Source: Unio delphinus (Eukaryota; Mollusca; Bivalvia; Unionida; Unionidae). Taken from it: a stretch of 64,000 bases of DNA. Positions 61,131-64,000 of this stretch are shown here, in pieces; within the stretch, counting starts at the first letter, position 1; each line of letters begins with the position of its first letter. Made by a program: the position numbers and the translations under genes. Location of the stretch: the NCBI GenBank assembly GCA_029339505.1, contig JAQISU010000057.1, positions 6,220,001 to 6,284,000 on the forward strand, in the 5' to 3' direction. Under the pieces are notes generated by a model. It was not told where the DNA came from, did no database searches, and saw only the letters and a program-made list of their open reading frames with translations.

Positions 61131-61436
61131 CTGCAGCAGCCATGAAGCTATGTTCCCTCATGTATTTGAGTGCCTCCCCAGTATGAGTATATCCAGGGAC
61201 GTAGTTGATTTTCCCCACAGCTGCCTGAATGGAGTTGCTATCATGATACTGGTTCAGGGTAAATTCTTTTTTCGCATTTGTTTCAAAGGTGTCAACACCA
61301 ACCTGCACATCCATAAGGCCGATATTAAATGTGTTCACTACGTCTTTCACAAATCCAAGCATTTTCTGGAAGTTATCAGCACCCACACTTCCAGAGGAAT
61401 CCAGGAGGAAGACAATATCTGCTTGCGCATGACATT
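61131..61436 (-). CDS. Exon: N-terminal half of VWA domain 1
   Basis: The exon encodes about 101 codons. It opens with C-H-A-Q-A-D-I-V-F-L-L and carries the metal-ion (MIDAS) motif D-S-S-G-S followed by VGADNF. The second MIDAS element is the Thr in GYTHTGEAL near the end. The acceptor is AACAG at 61441-61437 and the donor is GTAAG at 61130-61126. The exon starts after one base of a codon and ends with one base (phase 1-1). It stops inside the VWA fold, which the next exon (55288-55031) completes. VWA domains bind protein ligands through a divalent cation, and the residues seen here look functional. No upstream exon is identifiable between here and 64000. Confidence 0.85.
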
Positions 61437-61838
61437 CTGTTCATAAAAAGAATTCTTTAATAGTTCATAATGCATCTTTTACGAATATCACTTAGGACTA
61501 CATAAAACATTGAGCTTGAAATTTCCATAATGATATATGCAAATTGAGCTGATATCATTGGAAATGGAGGCTTTCCACACTGATTACCAAAATAATCTTA
61601 GAATTGTACGAGTTTCTGTCAATGTCATAAATAGTTAATCTGTTCTATTACTAGTCGGAGAAAAAACATCATGATATTAATACAAAAGCTGGTGAGAAAT
61701 CATGGAGATTTAGTAAGGAAAACAAATTTACAATTTATGTTTAGAAATCCAGAAGACTGTTTCATGGATGTCAGGATCTGAAAAAAGTCTTGAAACAAAA
61801 CCTGTTCTGATTATTTATTTGAGACAACTTGGGGTATA

Positions 61839-62000
61839 CAGTAGAACCTGTCTTGAAAGACCACCCCTTCTGCCAAAAAATAATGGTCTCTCAAGACAGA
61901 TGGTCTCTCATAACAGGTCATAACATAATATAATCAATAAATCTGTGCATTGAGATTCTGGTCTCCCAAAACAGGTAGTCTCTCAAGACAGATTTTACTG
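61839..62000. mobile_element. pogo/Tigger-like MITE, copy 1
   Basis: 162 bp. The left end is CAGTAGAACCTGTCTTGAAA and the right end, reversed, is CAGTAAAATCTGTCTTGAGA. TA on both sides (61837-61838 and 62001-62002). Internal GGTCTCTCA motifs repeat. CAGTAGAACC-type ends resemble Tigger/pogo termini. Confidence 0.8.
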
Positions 62001-62009
62001 TAATACAGT

Positions 62010-62015
62010 TAGTGT

Positions 62016-62078
<63 letters not shown>
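62010..62078 (+). repeat. (CT)n microsatellite
   Basis: About 33 CT units, directly beside MITE copy 1. Confidence 0.95.
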
Positions 62079-62080
<2 letters not shown>

Positions 62081-62494
62081 GCACAATGTTTACTGTAGTT
62101 TAAAATTGCCTCCATTTTGTCTTCCAGTTTTTAATTAATCAGACCATACAAGAATCTCAAAACCAGGATAAAAGCACTGACTTGGTCAGTAGTTGGGTGG
62201 AAAAGGGAGACAAATGCGTTTACAGAAATATCTGGCTTGGAATGCATTGTCAAGTCACTATGGGCACAGTAGGAAAGACTTCTCAACAAAGATGGAGTTC
62301 TTGGTACAAGATGGGAAGATTTCAACATCAAGGCCTGTAAGTTACAGGAGGTGATCCCATACCCAGAGAGAAGGAACATTCTTATTTGCTGCCATGATGG
62401 GAAATCTTGTAGTCGTTTGGGTATCAAAAAATGTTAAGCACAGTTAAGCAAAGCTATTACTGGCCTGGTCTACAGAGGAATGTAAAATAGTATA

Positions 62495-62672
62495 CAGTAG
62501 AACCTGTCTTGAAAGACCACCCCTTCTGCCAAAAAATAATGGCCTATCAAGACAGGTGGTCTCTCATAACAGGCTGTAACACTATATAATCAATAAGTTT
62601 GTGCATAGAATTTTTGGTCTTTCAAAACAGGTGGTCTCTCATAGCAGTGGTCTCTCAAGACAGGTTTTACTA
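62495..62672. mobile_element. pogo/Tigger-like MITE, copy 2
   Basis: Same orientation and ends as copy 1 (CAGTAGAACCTGTCTTGAAA), with an extra GGTCTCTCATAGCAG segment near its right end. TA at 62493-62494 on the left; the right flank is mutated. Confidence 0.75.
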
Positions 62673-64000
62673 TCGAGATATATGAGAGATTTGCACACAT
62701 TAAAATGATCCCTAAATAAAAAAAGAACCCCAAAGCAGGTAATTTCTTCAGGTTTGTCCATGAAGTGCATATCTGTAGATATCATGGGACTGCTTTTTGA
62801 ATAAGAGGATGGCAACAAGATCATTCTCATGATTTTACATTCCTTTTAAAAGTGGACTGAGGCATTTCCAATGTGGAATTGGACTGATGAAACTGAGTCA
62901 GAGTGGAAGAAGTTATTGTTCAAATTGATGTGCTGTTGGTAATTCATCCAAACTAAGTCAACAATCTGAAAAACATTTGTTAAGTCTGCACACTGCTTTA
63001 TCTTCACAAGAACAGAACTACCCCTTTTCATCTCTGATCAGAGATTCAACAGTTCTCTTGAAATAATGCTTAGCAGTTAGTTAAAGATTGGGATAATCCA
63101 CATACTATGTACTGATGGCAAGCATGAGACCATGGGATTGGGATAACACACATACTATTTACTGATGGCAAACATGAGACCATGGGGATCACACCAAACA
63201 AGATTATGCTTGGATTAGAAGTTTCTGCCCCTATGGAGATCATGCATCAAAGCCCCATCAGTATGAAGCGTAGACCTGAGTGTAGCTTGGCATGGGAGCT
63301 TTAAGACTGAATGGATGGTGCTCACACACTAGAAAGCGAAAATATGAAAGGTGCCATGCCATAGCAAAAGTGATATTATAACAGCCATTTGTCATGAGAA
63401 AGATTCAAAGCAGGAGATATAGTGTATTTTCCTCAATGAAAGATTGGTTTGTCACCAATCTTTTGACTCACTGTGATAACCCTTCAAGGTTTTATAAAGA
63501 ACAAGTAAAGCTATGTACAAGGTGAACTGTGGGAGAAACAGATGTCCACTGACTGTGACCATATCTAACTTTGCAGTACTCAGCTAATAACTGGGAAACT
63601 GAATCAGCCATACATTACAGAGGATGTTGAAACACATGAAGTTGTACAGAATGTCAGAAATATAGACCTACCAGAGTCATATGGTGATACCATGGTGGCA
63701 CTCTGGAAACCCGTTCACTGTGTGACCACCTTGACAACAGTGTTCCATATTGACTGGATCATTATGTTCTCATTTAAATGATTGAATGCCTTGAAAAACA
63801 TTGCTCTGTTGTGTGTCAAATCATTGCGAATCAAAACATCAAGTTAAAAAAAATTATTTATTAAAAGTTTTTTTTAAGATGTTTTTGTTTCCTTTTAAAT
63901 GCAAGACACATTTCTCAAGAGGCAAGGGTAATAGTAATTCTTAAATCAGCCATTTTATCCTTGAATTGAAATGGGATGGTGTAGTTATGAAACTGACTCA
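62673..64000. other. Intron or upstream sequence, nothing coding recognised
   Basis: A 47-bp direct repeat (GATTGGGATAACACACATAC, ACTGATGGCAA) occurs twice at 63087-63187. No exon joining VWA-1 was found. Confidence 0.5.

Larger units (their letters stand above)
3260..61436 (-). other. Partial host gene: secreted VWA-VWA-ShKT-ShKT-VWC-VWC protein
   Basis: Eleven exons on the minus strand join in one reading frame, totalling about 1.88 kb of coding sequence (about 626 residues), with introns from 111 bp to 15.4 kb. Each acceptor ends in AG after a pyrimidine stretch and each donor begins with GT. All junctions are phase 1 except the intron splitting the VWC-like domain, which is phase 2. Order is VWA (split), linker, VWA, linker, ShKT, ShKT, possible linker, VWC-like (split), and the first half of another VWC-like domain. 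These modules are known from secreted or extracellular-matrix proteins, so a matrix or cuticle/shell-matrix role is a reasonable inference. The exact family is not recognised. The first exon with signal peptide and the 3' end are not in the window. It could instead be two neighbouring genes, but the consistent phases and domain logic favour one. Confidence 0.75.

Overview
This is metazoan nuclear DNA. It is AT-rich and intron-dominated, full of minisatellites, tRNA-derived SINEs, LINE remnants and cut-and-paste transposons. It has no bacterial-type gene order, no rRNA gene and no intact tRNA gene. The host exons encode VWA, ShKT and VWC-like modules, and the transposon mix fits a marine lophotrochozoan, most likely a mollusc. 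That assignment is inference from style, not a species identification.

The backbone appears to be one large host gene on the minus strand, running from beyond 61436 (5') to beyond 3260 (3'). I can place eleven exons with consensus splice sites. In transcript order they encode VWA-1 (61436-61131 and 55288-55031), a linker micro-exon (47980-47939), VWA-2 (44930-44367), a linker micro-exon (40208-40173), ShKT-1 (40061-39927), ShKT-2 (34805-34674), a possible micro-exon (28480-28448), a VWC-like domain in two exons (24905-24788 and 18883-18744), and the first half of a second VWC-like domain (3374-3260). Reading phases join without a break, and each domain is bounded by phase-1 introns, the usual signature of exon-shuffled extracellular proteins. 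The signal peptide and both gene ends lie outside the window. About 1.9 kb of coding sequence is spread over 58 kb.

Nearly everything else is intronic repeat. The 15.4 kb intron at 3375-18743 holds a 30-bp satellite interrupted by a LINE (about 4294-5703) and by a young LTR retrotransposon (7253-13739). The retrotransposon has 1.6 kb LTRs, a 5-bp target duplication, a tRNA-Leu primer site and one gag-protease-integrase ORF. It has no reverse transcriptase; only the C-terminal tip of an RNase H survives, out of frame. It looks like an internally deleted, non-autonomous member of the group whose integrase precedes RT (Gmr1-like order).

Other introns hold a decayed piggyBac element (41438-43827), a piggyBac-like MITE whose terminal repeat has grown into a minisatellite (38367-39752), pogo/Tigger-like TA-flanked elements (599-1828, 32892-34173, 61839-62000, 62495-62672), and a decayed LINE (48806-53130). 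That LINE was hit by a roughly 1 kb inverted-repeat element, itself hit by a SINE. Two tRNA-derived SINE families and about twenty minisatellite arrays fill much of the rest. One array (47695-47938) copies an exon end together with its splice donor.

The long ORFs inside tandem arrays are repeat artefacts and are not annotated as genes.
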